From assembly GCA_964560425.1 (NCBI GenBank), contig CAZLLE010000092.1, forward strand, positions 1 through 38,505: a stretch of 38,505 bases of DNA. The letters are read 5' to 3'. Below, in pieces: positions 8,726 through 17,545 of this stretch (positions are counted from its first letter, which is position 1; every line of letters begins with the position of its first letter). The stretch is from CAZLLE01 sp964560425. Lineage in GTDB: Bacteria; Campylobacterota; Campylobacteria; Campylobacterales; QNZT01. Made by a program: the position numbers and the translations under genes. The notes beneath the pieces were generated by a model. The model was given only the letters and a program-made list of their open reading frames with translations. It was not told the origin of the DNA and did not search any database.

Positions 8726-9991
8726 GTGATTGAGCGGATTAAAAGTCTTTTAAATAATGAAGGGGCTATATATTTTTTATCTAGTCTAGTTTATAGCTTT
8801 TCTACATACTTGATTGCTCTTTTAATCCCTTATAAATTAAATCTCGAGAGTATGGCAGAATTTTCTGCCGTATTTAATATTGTTATGTTGCTCTCTTTTG
8901 TTTTTGAGTTGGGTATTGTAACTAGTTTTTTGAGACATAATCAAATTTATAAAGTTTCTGGTTATATTAACGCATTTTTACAGTTATCTATTTTTATTCT
9001 TATTCTTATTTTTTCTAAGACAATTTTGGGTAATTGGCTTGATGGACTTTTTGGATTAGGTAGTGTTAGTATTGCAAGAGAGTATATTTATCTCTCTGTA
9101 TTATCTATTTTGATGTGGATATTTTTTAAGAATAATTTATTGGCTCAGAAAAAGATTAAACTTATTATATATAATGCTTTTTGGATTTTATTTGTAAGAG
9201 TCTTCTTTTTGATATATATCTTTTTTTATACATCCAAAATTAGCTTAAATCATATTTATCTATATCTATTCATTATTCCATTTGTTGTTATGTTAGTTTT
9301 TCTTTTGAGAGATAATATTAAATTTGTATTTAATTTAAAAGATCTTATTGGTGATAAGCGAAATATTAATATTTTTAGAAAAAGATTGAAAAAATTTATC
9401 AATTTTTCTATATTGACCTATTTCATTGCTATTTTATATGTTTATACTGGTAGATATGTGATTGTCTATGTAACTGATCATCAGATGAAACAATTAATGG
9501 CAGAGCTTGGGTATGCCTTTAGTTTTTTTGGATTGGTTTTGGTTTTTATTACCTCTATTAGATCATATTTAATCTCAAAATTTAATATTTCAGACATGGA
9601 TGCAATTGAGAAGTATGTTAAGAAAATTAACTCTTATAGGTATAAATTTTTTCTTCTCTCTATTGTTATATCTATTATAATGAGTTATATAGTGTTTTTA
9701 ATAAAGCCTAGTTATTTATCTGATAGATCAGTAGTTTTTGTTTTTATTCTAATTTTATCTTATGTCTTAATTGCATATTATAGTTTGATTACACTATTAT
9801 CTAAAACATTTAATTTTAATCAATTAGAGCTATTATTAAATATTGTAAGATTAATTTTAGTTATATTATCTGTCCATTTAATATTTGTAAAATATCCTAT
9901 TGGTGGGTTTATTATATTAAATATTAGTATGGTCGCAATAGAGTATATATTTGCTCGTATTGTTTTAAAAAGAGTACAAAGGAGTTTATAG
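8726..9991 (+). CDS. wzx: Oligosaccharide flippase (Wzx-type, MOP superfamily)
   Basis: A 421-residue, very hydrophobic protein with about 12 predicted membrane segments and short charged loops. It resembles polysaccharide biosynthesis/flippase proteins that move undecaprenyl-PP-linked repeat units across the inner membrane. The GTG start immediately follows the wecC stop (TAAGTG), with an AGAGAAGAG stretch just upstream. There is no sharp catalytic motif in this family, so the assignment rests on topology, length, and position between sugar-nucleotide genes and a polymerase-like gene. Confidence 0.75.
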   Translation: MIERIKSLLNNEGAIYFLSSLVYSFSTYLIALLIPYKLNLESMAEFSAVFNIVMLLSFVFELGIVTSFLRHNQIYKVSGYINAFLQLSIFILILIFSKTILGNWLDGLFGLGSVSIAREYIYLSVLSILMWIFFKNNLLAQKKIKLIIYNAFWILFVRVFFLIYIFFYTSKISLNHIYLYLFIIPFVVMLVFLLRDNIKFVFNLKDLIGDKRNINIFRKRLKKFINFSILTYFIAILYVYTGRYVIVYVTDHQMKQLMAELGYAFSFFGLVLVFITSIRSYLISKFNISDMDAIEKYVKKINSYRYKFFLLSIVISIIMSYIVFLIKPSYLSDRSVVFVFILILSYVLIAYYSLITLLSKTFNFNQLELLLNIVRLILVILSVHLIFVKYPIGGFIILNISMVAIEYIFARIVLKRVQRSL

Positions 9992-9993
9992 TC

Positions 9994-11214
9994 ATGATTG
10001 AATTATTTAAAAAGATTCTTCTTTTTTTGATGATCTTTGCTGTTTTTAATGATGCAATGGTCACTGAATATGCTGGTGAGACTGTTTTAAAATTAATTAC
10101 ACAACTTTTTATAGTTGTACATTTGCGTGATTTTTATTATATAATAATAGGACAAAAGACAGCAGTTATGCAGAGTTTCTATACGATGATGTTGGTTGTT
10201 TTAGCAGTACTTCTATTTTCTAATCTATTATATTTTGATGTTTTACTAGATTTTAATCTCAAGAGAATGGTTTCTATATTTGCTATTTTTGTTTATGTTG
10301 CACATTACAAAGAGTTTGATCAGATGCTTTATGTTATTTGGTTTACAATGATTGTCTCTTCAATTTATGCATATTTTGGGGATACAGTTGAAGAGTATAC
10401 TTTTAGAAAAAGTGGTGGTAATGAAGATCCAAATGAGTATGCGGCTCAGTTACTTTCGGTAATGTTCATTACAGTTTATCTTTTTAATAAGAATAAAAAC
10501 TACTATTTTCTTCTTGGTAGTTTATCTTTCTTTATGTACTCTCTTCTATATGCAGGTTCAAAGTCATCATTTATTTTCTTGTCACTACTACTTGTTATTA
10601 TTGCTTTTGTAAAAAGAGATGTAATCATGAATTATATATTTTCAATGCGTGGAATGACTGGCTCAATTATTATTTTTGCTATTCTTGCTGGTGTTGGATT
10701 TATGATGAGTGGAGATAGTGCTATTAGTGGTTTGCAAGAGAGAGCTGGAAGTACTGGTACTTTTGAACAACGGCTAATTGTTTGGAGTGCTGGACTTGAA
10801 ATGATTAGTGATAATTTCTTTTTAGGTGTTGGTTTTGGTGAATTTTCAGATCATGTTGGTGATTATTTGAGATCTTATTTGGCAGATGAAGCTCATGCTT
10901 CACATAATGTATTTATTAAAATATTTGCAGAGTCTGGAATTTTCTCCTTTATAGCCTTTGTTGTTTTTATATTTTTGTTATTTCGCAGTAAATATTATGA
11001 GATTGTACATAGTAACTATTTTTGGGTTTATCTCTCTTCTTTGGCAGTAATTTTAATGGGTTTAACTGTTCCTACACTTCATCATAAAGATTTTTGGGTA
11101 AGTTTAGCAGTATTAGCAAATGTAATTTATCAATTTGAATTTGATGATATTTATAGTGAAAATAGTAATACGGAGGTTGTAGATGAAGATCGTACATATA
11201 TTACCCAGATTTGA
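9994..11214 (+). CDS. O-antigen polymerase/ligase family membrane protein (Wzy-like)
   Basis: A 406-residue protein with about ten membrane segments. The large periplasmic loop contains GLQERAGSTGTFEQRL-I-W followed by GVGFGEFSDH and HASHNVFIKIFAESG, which match the conserved R-x-x-W ... G-x-G ... H-N loop of the Wzy_C/O-antigen ligase family. It probably polymerises the repeat unit at the periplasmic face. WaaL-type ligase activity is the alternative and cannot be separated by sequence. AAGGAG lies 9 nt before the ATG. The last 32 nt overlap the next glycosyltransferase gene. Confidence 0.8.
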   Translation: MIELFKKILLFLMIFAVFNDAMVTEYAGETVLKLITQLFIVVHLRDFYYIIIGQKTAVMQSFYTMMLVVLAVLLFSNLLYFDVLLDFNLKRMVSIFAIFVYVAHYKEFDQMLYVIWFTMIVSSIYAYFGDTVEEYTFRKSGGNEDPNEYAAQLLSVMFITVYLFNKNKNYYFLLGSLSFFMYSLLYAGSKSSFIFLSLLLVIIAFVKRDVIMNYIFSMRGMTGSIIIFAILAGVGFMMSGDSAISGLQERAGSTGTFEQRLIVWSAGLEMISDNFFLGVGFGEFSDHVGDYLRSYLADEAHASHNVFIKIFAESGIFSFIAFVVFIFLLFRSKYYEIVHSNYFWVYLSSLAVILMGLTVPTLHHKDFWVSLAVLANVIYQFEFDDIYSENSNTEVVDEDRTYITQI

Positions 11215-12307
11215 TACGGGTGGTGGTGAAAAATTTTGTATTGATATGTGTAATGAGTTAGCTAAGGATAAGAATAATGAAGTTTATCTTTGTGTTATAT
11301 CTGAAATATTAGATACAGAAATTTTAGCACAAAAAGTTGATAGAGAGTTAGTGAATCTAGTTCCTCTAAATAAGAAATCTAGTGGAAAAAGTTTTAAAAC
11401 TTTTATTGATATGTATAAATTTTTAAAAGAGATTAAGCCAGATATTACTCATACTCATTTAAGAGCTCAAGTTTATGGAAGTTTACCTCTTATTTTATTA
11501 GGTATTCCTAATATTCATACAATTCATAATATGGCACAAAAAGAGACGGGAGCAAAGGTGAGATCTTTTTATAAATTTTTATATAAAAATTTTAAATTTA
11601 CACCAGTCTCTATTAGTGATGAAGTTTTGGATTCTACAAAAGAGGTTTATGGCGAAGAGTTTGATGTCAAGATTGATAATGGTGCAAAAGCTCTTAAGAA
11701 AACTAGTGAATATAGTGAGGTTGAAAAATTTGTAGAAGATCTTAAAAGTTCCTCTGATACTAAAATATTTATTAGTGTTGCAAGATTAATGCCTCAAAAA
11801 AATATTTTGATGATGATTGAAGCATTTGAACAGTTGATATCCCAAGGATATGATATTCATCTTCTTCTTGTTGGATCATTTTTAGAGGATAAAGAGTATG
11901 CTGATAAATGTATTGCTAATATAGTTTCTAAAAATAGAATTCATATATTGGGTGAAAAACTAAATGTATCAGATTATATGTATAATAGTGATGCATTAGT
12001 AATGTCTTCTATATATGAGGGTATGCCAATTATTATATTAGAAGCTATGTCTGCTGGTATACCAATTTTATCTACACCTGTTGGAGGTGTACCTGATACT
12101 ATTGTCGAAGATGTCAATGGATACTTATCTAGTGATGTTTCAACTCAATCTTTTATAGAGATTATTAAAAAGTTTTTAGATAAGAGTAGTTTATTTAAAC
12201 CTTCAAAAATAGTTGATATTTTTGAAGAAAATTACTCTATTGAGAGTACAGTTAAGAAGTATTATAGTTTGTATGAGAGTAAAGTATCAAGAGTACTTAA
12301 GAAATAG
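11183..12307 (+). CDS. Glycosyltransferase family 4
   Basis: A 374-residue GT-B fold enzyme. The N-terminal nucleotide-loop motif is ILPRFDTGGGEKFCIDM. The donor domain has SVARLMPQKNI, LLVGSF and the E-x7-E element EGMPIIILE, followed by AMSAGIPILSTPVGG. It transfers a nucleotide-activated sugar to the growing repeat unit in the cytoplasm. The ATG has a GGAGG ribosome binding site inside the end of the polymerase gene (32-nt overlap). It is the last gene of this sub-block, before a 179-nt gap. Specificity unknown. Confidence 0.87.
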   Translation: MKIVHILPRFDTGGGEKFCIDMCNELAKDKNNEVYLCVISEILDTEILAQKVDRELVNLVPLNKKSSGKSFKTFIDMYKFLKEIKPDITHTHLRAQVYGSLPLILLGIPNIHTIHNMAQKETGAKVRSFYKFLYKNFKFTPVSISDEVLDSTKEVYGEEFDVKIDNGAKALKKTSEYSEVEKFVEDLKSSSDTKIFISVARLMPQKNILMMIEAFEQLISQGYDIHLLLVGSFLEDKEYADKCIANIVSKNRIHILGEKLNVSDYMYNSDALVMSSIYEGMPIIILEAMSAGIPILSTPVGGVPDTIVEDVNGYLSSDVSTQSFIEIIKKFLDKSSLFKPSKIVDIFEENYSIESTVKKYYSLYESKVSRVLKK

Positions 12308-12441
12308 CTATAGAAGCCGATTTATGGTTATAAGTTTTGCAATTTTAGGTAAATACTAAACTGTTTAATCCAAATATTATTATAAATATAATATATTTAT
12401 TATGCAGTAGTATTAATATACTAAATAATTTAAGAAAAAAT

Positions 12442-12463
12442 GTTTATTGAAGCTTTGATAAAC
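12442..12463. promoter_or_regulatory. 22-bp interrupted palindrome upstream of the export genes
   Basis: GTTTAT-TG-AAGCTT-TG-ATAAAC is symmetric at 18 of 22 positions; only the two TG steps break the dyad. It ends 23 nt before the wza-like ATG and could be an operator or a small RNA hairpin. Its left part belongs to the 19-nt motif shared with 4190-4208. The rest of the 12308-12486 gap is AT-rich, with another AT dyad at 12382-12400 but no T tract. Confidence 0.35.
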
Positions 12464-12486
12464 TGTTAAAATAAAGGGATATAAAA

Positions 12487-13287
12487 ATGAAATTAAGAGA
12501 TGTTATATTAATATCTAGTCTATTATCTGCGATACTATTTTCTGGTTGTAGTAGTAAAAATGAAAATTATGTTTTATTTGATAAAAAACAAGTTGAGGCG
12601 GCTAGTGGTCTATCCTCTTTACATAGATCAAATTATGAGTCTAAGATTATACCAAATAATAGGCTTTCTATTTTGGTTTTTAACCATCCTGAGCTAAGTA
12701 CTAGAGATGTTAGAGCTCAAATTGCACCAAGGGATGAAAGAGGTGTTTTAGTATCTAGTGATGGTACAATTGATTTACCTCTAATTGGTGTTATTAGAGT
12801 TGCTGGTTTGAGCACAAGAGGGGCTGCAACCCTTATAAATAGGGAGTATTCAAGATATATAAAACATGCTCATGTAACAGTAGATCTTTTAAATAAGAGG
12901 GTATTTGTCTTGGGTGAAGTGCGTAGACCTGGTAGATTAGATATTTCTGAAGAGACAACAAGTCTATTAGAAGCGTTGGCAAATGCAGGAGATCTTACCG
13001 ATTTTGCAGCAAAAAATTCAATTAAAATTATTCGTGGGACAAGAGAAAGACCAGAAGTAGAGACTGTTGATTTAACGCAACTTAGCTCTCTCTCTAGTGA
13101 TAAATTAGTACTTTTTCCAAATGATGTTGTTTATGTTGCTCCAAATGAGTATAAACAGAAAAATATGGCTATTGCTGAGGCATTACCTGGTATAGATATT
13201 GTAGGTAGAGTACTTGGTATTTTATTTACTGGCAAACAGTTAACAAATACACATGTTTTTGAGACAAATTCATATGTTGGTTTTTAA
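12487..13287 (+). CDS. Wza-like polysaccharide export lipoprotein
   Basis: A 266-residue protein with a lipoprotein signal: a charged start, a hydrophobic core, and the lipobox LFSGC with Cys21 as the lipidated residue. It then has a Poly_export domain (about residues 50-135, including SDGTIDLPLIGVIRVAGLS) and one SLBB domain (about 137-200, VFVLGEVRRPGRL). It should form the outer-membrane or periplasmic export channel. It is shorter than E. coli Wza (about 380 aa), with only one clear SLBB unit, so the outer-membrane part may be reduced or supplied by another protein. AAAGGGA precedes the ATG. The autokinase gene follows after 30 nt. Confidence 0.88.
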   Translation: MKLRDVILISSLLSAILFSGCSSKNENYVLFDKKQVEAASGLSSLHRSNYESKIIPNNRLSILVFNHPELSTRDVRAQIAPRDERGVLVSSDGTIDLPLIGVIRVAGLSTRGAATLINREYSRYIKHAHVTVDLLNKRVFVLGEVRRPGRLDISEETTSLLEALANAGDLTDFAAKNSIKIIRGTRERPEVETVDLTQLSSLSSDKLVLFPNDVVYVAPNEYKQKNMAIAEALPGIDIVGRVLGILFTGKQLTNTHVFETNSYVGF

Positions 13288-13317
13288 TCAAACAAAGAAA
13301 ATAAAGGAATACATAAT

Positions 13318-15660
13318 ATGAAGAATGTTTATGATAGAAGATCAAAACAGGATAATAACAATGACATTAAAAGGGTCTTAGGAATTTTAGGTAGAAATAA
13401 ATTTCTAAGCTCACTTATTATTGTTTTATCACTATTTGCTGGTGGTGTTTATGCCTATTTTGCACAGCCAGTTTATGAAAGTTCTGCTACTGTAGAGATT
13501 AGTAATGATGATCTCTCATTGAGCCTGGATACTATGGTTCGTGGTGGCGGTATAGATGACGAGGCTTCTTTAATAGATACACAAGTAGAGGTTATTAAGT
13601 CTCGTAATCTTGTTGAAAAAGCTTTAGATAGTGTTGGATATACAACTAAATATTTTGAGACAATTGGTTATAAAGAGAGTGAGCTATATAAAAATAATCC
13701 TTTTGTTATTGAACAAATAGATGTAAAAAATCCTCAATTTTATGGACTTAAATTTGATATAATTATTCTGGATGATAATAGTTTTGAAATTAAGCCCGCA
13801 TCAAAAGGTTTTTTCTCGAATCTTTTGAAAGATTTTGGATCAATTATGGGGAAAAAGAAGTCAGGTATCTCTTATACTGGTCAACATAACTTTGGAGATC
13901 GCATTGAAACACCTCATTTCTCATTTGTTATTAATAAAGTGGGTGACTTTCAATCTACTAAATACTCATTTTTTGTTTTAGATAAAGATAGTGCTGTAAA
14001 TGATATAGCAAAGAGACTAAATGTATTTGCTATTGCAAGACGGGGTTCTATTGTTAAATTGATCTATCAAGATAATAACTCTTTAAGAGCCAAAGAGTTT
14101 CTTAATAGCTTAGTTAAATTTTATATTAGTGAAAGTGTTATTAAGAAAACTTCAAAAGCATCTAGTGCTCTCTCTTTTGTAGATGAACAACTTACAGAGG
14201 TAAGTAAAAAGCTTGAAGAGTCTGCTAGAAAATTAGAGAATTATAAAGAGAAACATAATCTAGTAAATATTGAAACAGAATCAGATGTAACATTAAGAAG
14301 TTTAAGTGATTTAAAAACACAACTTGCTAAAATAAATATTAATGAAGGCTCTTTCCAGTCTCTTTATGAAGAGTTTAAACGAGGAAATTATGGAGCTATT
14401 TCATCTTTGGCTATGGATTATCCCGTAATTGGTACACTTTTGGCTGATTTACAGAGAGCTAAAGCTGATAAAATTACACTTTTAACCTCTTTGACTGAAA
14501 ATCATCCTGATGTTGAAAAATCAAATGAGAGAATTGAAAATGTAAAGATGGCATTAGAGAGTGCTATTGAGAGTATTAATGACTCTCTTAGAGAGAGAAA
14601 GAGAACAATTCAAGATCTTCTATATGAAAAAAATGTGATGCTTGCTAAAATTCCAGAGAAAGAGAGAGAATTAGCTGATTTACAAAGAAAGTATGAAGTT
14701 CATGAGAAGACATATGAATTTTTGCTTGAAAAACAGGCAGAGATGCAGATTAATAAAGCTTCAACAGTATCTAGTAATCGTATCTTAGATAAAGCAGTTC
14801 AAACAAAGCGACCAGTGAAACCAAAAAAATCTATGATTTTGGGTTCAGCTTTGATTCTTGGTCTAATTATTGCAATGTTAGTAGCATTTATTAGAGAGTT
14901 TTTTGATAGCAAAGTTAAAACTAGAGAAGATATTGTAAATTATACAAAAACACCATTCTATGGCGTAATTCCTAACTCTAAGTCTTCTGAAAAAATGTTT
15001 GTGCTTGAGGATCAGCAATCTATTGCAACTGAAGCATTAAGACTTATTAGAACAAATTTAGAGTTTATTGGAAATTCAAAAAAATCTAAAGTTATTGTTG
15101 TATCTTCAACTGTTCCAGGAGAGGGTAAAACTACAGTAGCTACAAATTTATCAGCAGTATTTGGAATGGGTGATAAGAAGTGTATCGTTCTTTCATTAGA
15201 TATGAGAAGACCTATGCTACACCATGTATTTTCTCTTACAAATAAGGTTGGTATGAGTACAGTTTTATCTAAAAATAGTGAGCTTAAAGAGGTTATTTGG
15301 GAACATAAAAAGATTAAAAATCTTGATATTATTACATCTGGTCCAATACCTCCAAATCCTTCAGAACTGTTACAATCTGGTAAAATTGAACAGGTTATTG
15401 ATGAACTTAGAGAGAGTTATGACTATATTATTATTGATGCACCACCAATGGGTTCTGTAACTGATGCATTGATTTTGATGAAAAATGCAGATATATCTTT
15501 GGTTGTATTTAGATCAGAGTTTTCTGAAAAAGAGTATGTTCATTCACTAGAAGAGATGATAGAATCTTATAAATTAGAAAATGTTGGTTTGGTTTTAAAT
15601 GATGTTAAACCAAAAAATATGTCACAAAGCTTCTTTAAGTATAGTTATACTTATCAATAA
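13318..15660 (+). CDS. Wzc-like polysaccharide co-polymerase and tyrosine autokinase
   Basis: A 780-residue inner-membrane protein. An N-terminal Wzz domain has a TM at about 33-53. A long periplasmic coiled-coil region with a GNVR-like segment spans about 270-490, a second TM with upstream Pro/Lys motif (KRPVKPKKS) lies near 500-520, and a cytoplasmic BY-kinase domain follows. Kinase motifs are Walker A VPGEGKTT (K604), Walker A' LSLDMRRP (D628) and Walker B YIIIDAPP (D707). The tail YSYTYQ supplies Tyr775, 777 and 779 as a short autophosphorylation cluster. It controls polymer length and export with the Wza-like partner. No cognate Wzb-type phosphatase gene is next to it. Confidence 0.93.
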   Translation: MKNVYDRRSKQDNNNDIKRVLGILGRNKFLSSLIIVLSLFAGGVYAYFAQPVYESSATVEISNDDLSLSLDTMVRGGGIDDEASLIDTQVEVIKSRNLVEKALDSVGYTTKYFETIGYKESELYKNNPFVIEQIDVKNPQFYGLKFDIIILDDNSFEIKPASKGFFSNLLKDFGSIMGKKKSGISYTGQHNFGDRIETPHFSFVINKVGDFQSTKYSFFVLDKDSAVNDIAKRLNVFAIARRGSIVKLIYQDNNSLRAKEFLNSLVKFYISESVIKKTSKASSALSFVDEQLTEVSKKLEESARKLENYKEKHNLVNIETESDVTLRSLSDLKTQLAKININEGSFQSLYEEFKRGNYGAISSLAMDYPVIGTLLADLQRAKADKITLLTSLTENHPDVEKSNERIENVKMALESAIESINDSLRERKRTIQDLLYEKNVMLAKIPEKERELADLQRKYEVHEKTYEFLLEKQAEMQINKASTVSSNRILDKAVQTKRPVKPKKSMILGSALILGLIIAMLVAFIREFFDSKVKTREDIVNYTKTPFYGVIPNSKSSEKMFVLEDQQSIATEALRLIRTNLEFIGNSKKSKVIVVSSTVPGEGKTTVATNLSAVFGMGDKKCIVLSLDMRRPMLHHVFSLTNKVGMSTVLSKNSELKEVIWEHKKIKNLDIITSGPIPPNPSELLQSGKIEQVIDELRESYDYIIIDAPPMGSVTDALILMKNADISLVVFRSEFSEKEYVHSLEEMIESYKLENVGLVLNDVKPKNMSQSFFKYSYTYQ

Positions 15661-15668
15661 AATTTATT

Positions 15669-15703
15669 AAAAACTAACAGATAGTTATAATCTGTTAGTT
15701 TTT
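15669..15703 (+). terminator. Rho-independent-type hairpin after the autokinase gene
   Basis: A perfect 13-bp inverted repeat, aaaaactaacaga (15669-15681) and tctgttagttttt (15691-15703), with a 9-nt loop. Its 3' arm ends in TTTTT, and a looser T-rich run follows at 15710-15716. It starts 9 nt after the stop codon and is the clearest terminator in the window. The A-rich 5' arm could let it act in both directions. Confidence 0.8.
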
Positions 15704-15807
15704 AAGATATTTTTTCTTCCTGCTATTCTCTAAAAAATTAATTATTTTAACTTACTTTTTTTATATAAAAAAATATTTATATTTAAGTGTTTTTTAAAAA
15801 AAATAGT

Positions 15808-15813
15808 TATATT
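15808..15813 (+). promoter_or_regulatory. Possible -10 element for the membrane protein gene
   Basis: TATATT at 15808-15813 lies about 27 nt before the ATG at 15840, in a region of alternating A/T runs after the terminator. Campylobacterota sigma70 promoters often lack a -35 box and rely on T-rich periodicity, which fits here. No good -35 is visible. The rest of 15704-15839 shows nothing else. Confidence 0.25.
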
Positions 15814-15839
15814 CTTGATCCATATGATAATAAAGATAT

Positions 15840-17468
15840 ATGGAATTTATAATGCAAAATAATATTTTAAAACACAAGATAAAGAGGGATGTCAAATTTA
15901 TATTTTGGTTGTTTTTCTACTTTTCTCTTATCTCCATTGGAATTATTCAATTAGGATACTCTTTTTTAGGAGAAAATGATGATTGGGTTTTATGGTATTT
16001 TTTAAGTGCTGGTGAGAGTGGAACTCTAATTATGAGCTATCCACTATCTAGTGTCATATCTTACTTATATAGATATGTCCCTGATATAAATTGGTATAGC
16101 TGGGTTATGTTTGTATATATATCCTTAATTAGTTTTTTAGCAGCTTATCATATTGAAAGAGTAAAAGATAGATCGATTATTAAACTGTTGATTATTATAG
16201 TTAGTATGATGTTGATTTATACTTGGATGAATATCACTATAACAATGGTTACACTTTTACTTATTGCTATGAGTGCTCCATTTATTCGCATTGATCCCAT
16301 TAAATTTTGGATTTTGTTAACATTGGCTGGTTTATTAAGAGTAGATCTTATTATCTCAATAGCTCCAATCTTTATTTTGACATATTTAATATTGTTTAGA
16401 AAAAATCTTTTAACACCAAAAAAGGTTATACTTGTTTTTACTCTTTTATCTACTCTAATAGCTACTCACATATCTGTCTCTCTTGATCAGGAGTACAAAG
16501 ATTGGCTTACTTTTGTCAAAGCAAGGGGATACTTTGTTGATCTTCATGGGGAGGATAAATTAAATATCTTATCTGAAGATGAGGAGTTTATTAGTAGAAC
16601 TTGGTGGATTGGCGATGACTCTTTGTTGTCCACTCAAAAAGTAATTGATGCAGCATCAAGTTCTTCAATTGATATTATTAGTAGTAGCTTTTCAAATCTT
16701 GAACCTATTGAGTTATTAAAAACATTTGCACATAGTAAATTACTATTTTTTCTTATTTTTATAACAGCCTTATTAATTTATAGAGAGGAAAAATATTATA
16801 ATAAAGGGGTATACACTCTTTTTCTGATTGCTGTTATGACTTTAATTATTGTTAGAGATACTGAAAGAGTGACATATCCTCTTATTTTTCTTTGGAGCAT
16901 TCTTATATTTATGAAATTAGCTTTTATTAATGATTTAAAACTTTTAAAAAAATCTTTAATAATTACCTCTTTTATTTTATTGGTCGAGCTTCCAATAGGA
17001 AAAATATATAAATATAATCAAAATGCAGAGTTAAAAGATGAAGCTGTAGAACTTATGGCTAAATATCCTGATATGAAATATGCATCAGCTCTTGGATTTC
17101 CACGATCTTTTGGAAAGTTATCTATTGTTTTAAGAGAAGCACACCTCTTTGATGAGAAAAATTGGCTAAGTTTCGAAAAAAATGGTATTTTATTGGCTGG
17201 TTGGCCATCAAGACATCCCTATTTTTATAAAACACATAATATATCTTTCAACAATGTTAAGCGTAAATTTGATAATTTTTATCAATTTATGATAGATGAA
17301 CATAGTGCTTTTATAGGTACTAAAGATGTAGATGAGGAGTTTAATAAAAAAATTTTGAATCTTTATGACTTAAAATATGGAACTAATGGTATAAACTACC
17401 ATAGAATTAAAGTTCTAGATGAATCAAAAAATTTTTCTTTGACAAAAATTATAAAGGTTGACAGATGA
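15840..17468 (+). CDS. Large multi-pass membrane protein, possible GT-C glycosyltransferase or polymerase
   Basis: Not recognised with confidence. 542 residues: a first TM at about 18-42, then GENDDWVLWY with an acidic pair just after TM1. Further TMs run to about residue 390, followed by a soluble C-terminal domain of about 150 residues rich in aromatics. An acidic motif after the first TM plus a C-terminal extramembrane domain is the general plan of GT-C lipid-linked-sugar transferases, so a role in glycan modification or polymerisation is inferred. An alternative start at 15852 has a better placed GGAATT upstream. It stands alone between a terminator and the priming transferase gene. Confidence 0.45.
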   Translation: MEFIMQNNILKHKIKRDVKFIFWLFFYFSLISIGIIQLGYSFLGENDDWVLWYFLSAGESGTLIMSYPLSSVISYLYRYVPDINWYSWVMFVYISLISFLAAYHIERVKDRSIIKLLIIIVSMMLIYTWMNITITMVTLLLIAMSAPFIRIDPIKFWILLTLAGLLRVDLIISIAPIFILTYLILFRKNLLTPKKVILVFTLLSTLIATHISVSLDQEYKDWLTFVKARGYFVDLHGEDKLNILSEDEEFISRTWWIGDDSLLSTQKVIDAASSSSIDIISSSFSNLEPIELLKTFAHSKLLFFLIFITALLIYREEKYYNKGVYTLFLIAVMTLIIVRDTERVTYPLIFLWSILIFMKLAFINDLKLLKKSLIITSFILLVELPIGKIYKYNQNAELKDEAVELMAKYPDMKYASALGFPRSFGKLSIVLREAHLFDEKNWLSFEKNGILLAGWPSRHPYFYKTHNISFNNVKRKFDNFYQFMIDEHSAFIGTKDVDEEFNKKILNLYDLKYGTNGINYHRIKVLDESKNFSLTKIIKVDR

Positions 17469-17533
17469 ATTGTGTTAGTATAACTTATTTACTATTTAGC
17501 GTAATTTTTGCTGGAAAAGTTATTTATGAATAA
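17465..17533 (+). CDS. 22-codon hydrophobic mini-ORF
   Basis: The ATG at 17465 overlaps the stop of the preceding membrane-protein gene (ATGA) and the ORF ends at TAA 17531-17533, just before the ribosome binding site of the priming transferase. The peptide has a hydrophobic middle (ITYLLFSVIFAG) that could span or insert in a membrane. It may be a coupling ORF that carries ribosomes to the next start, a tiny membrane peptide, or chance. Confidence 0.25.
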   Translation: MNCVSITYLLFSVIFAGKVIYE

Positions 17534-17545
17534 TTGGAGTTTGTA

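Noticed and set aside
12444..12472. TTATTG-N17-TAAAAT promoter for the wza-like gene
   Set aside because: Transcription would begin near 12479, after the AAAGGGA ribosome binding site, so it could not serve the ATG at 12487 well; the -10 is also weak.
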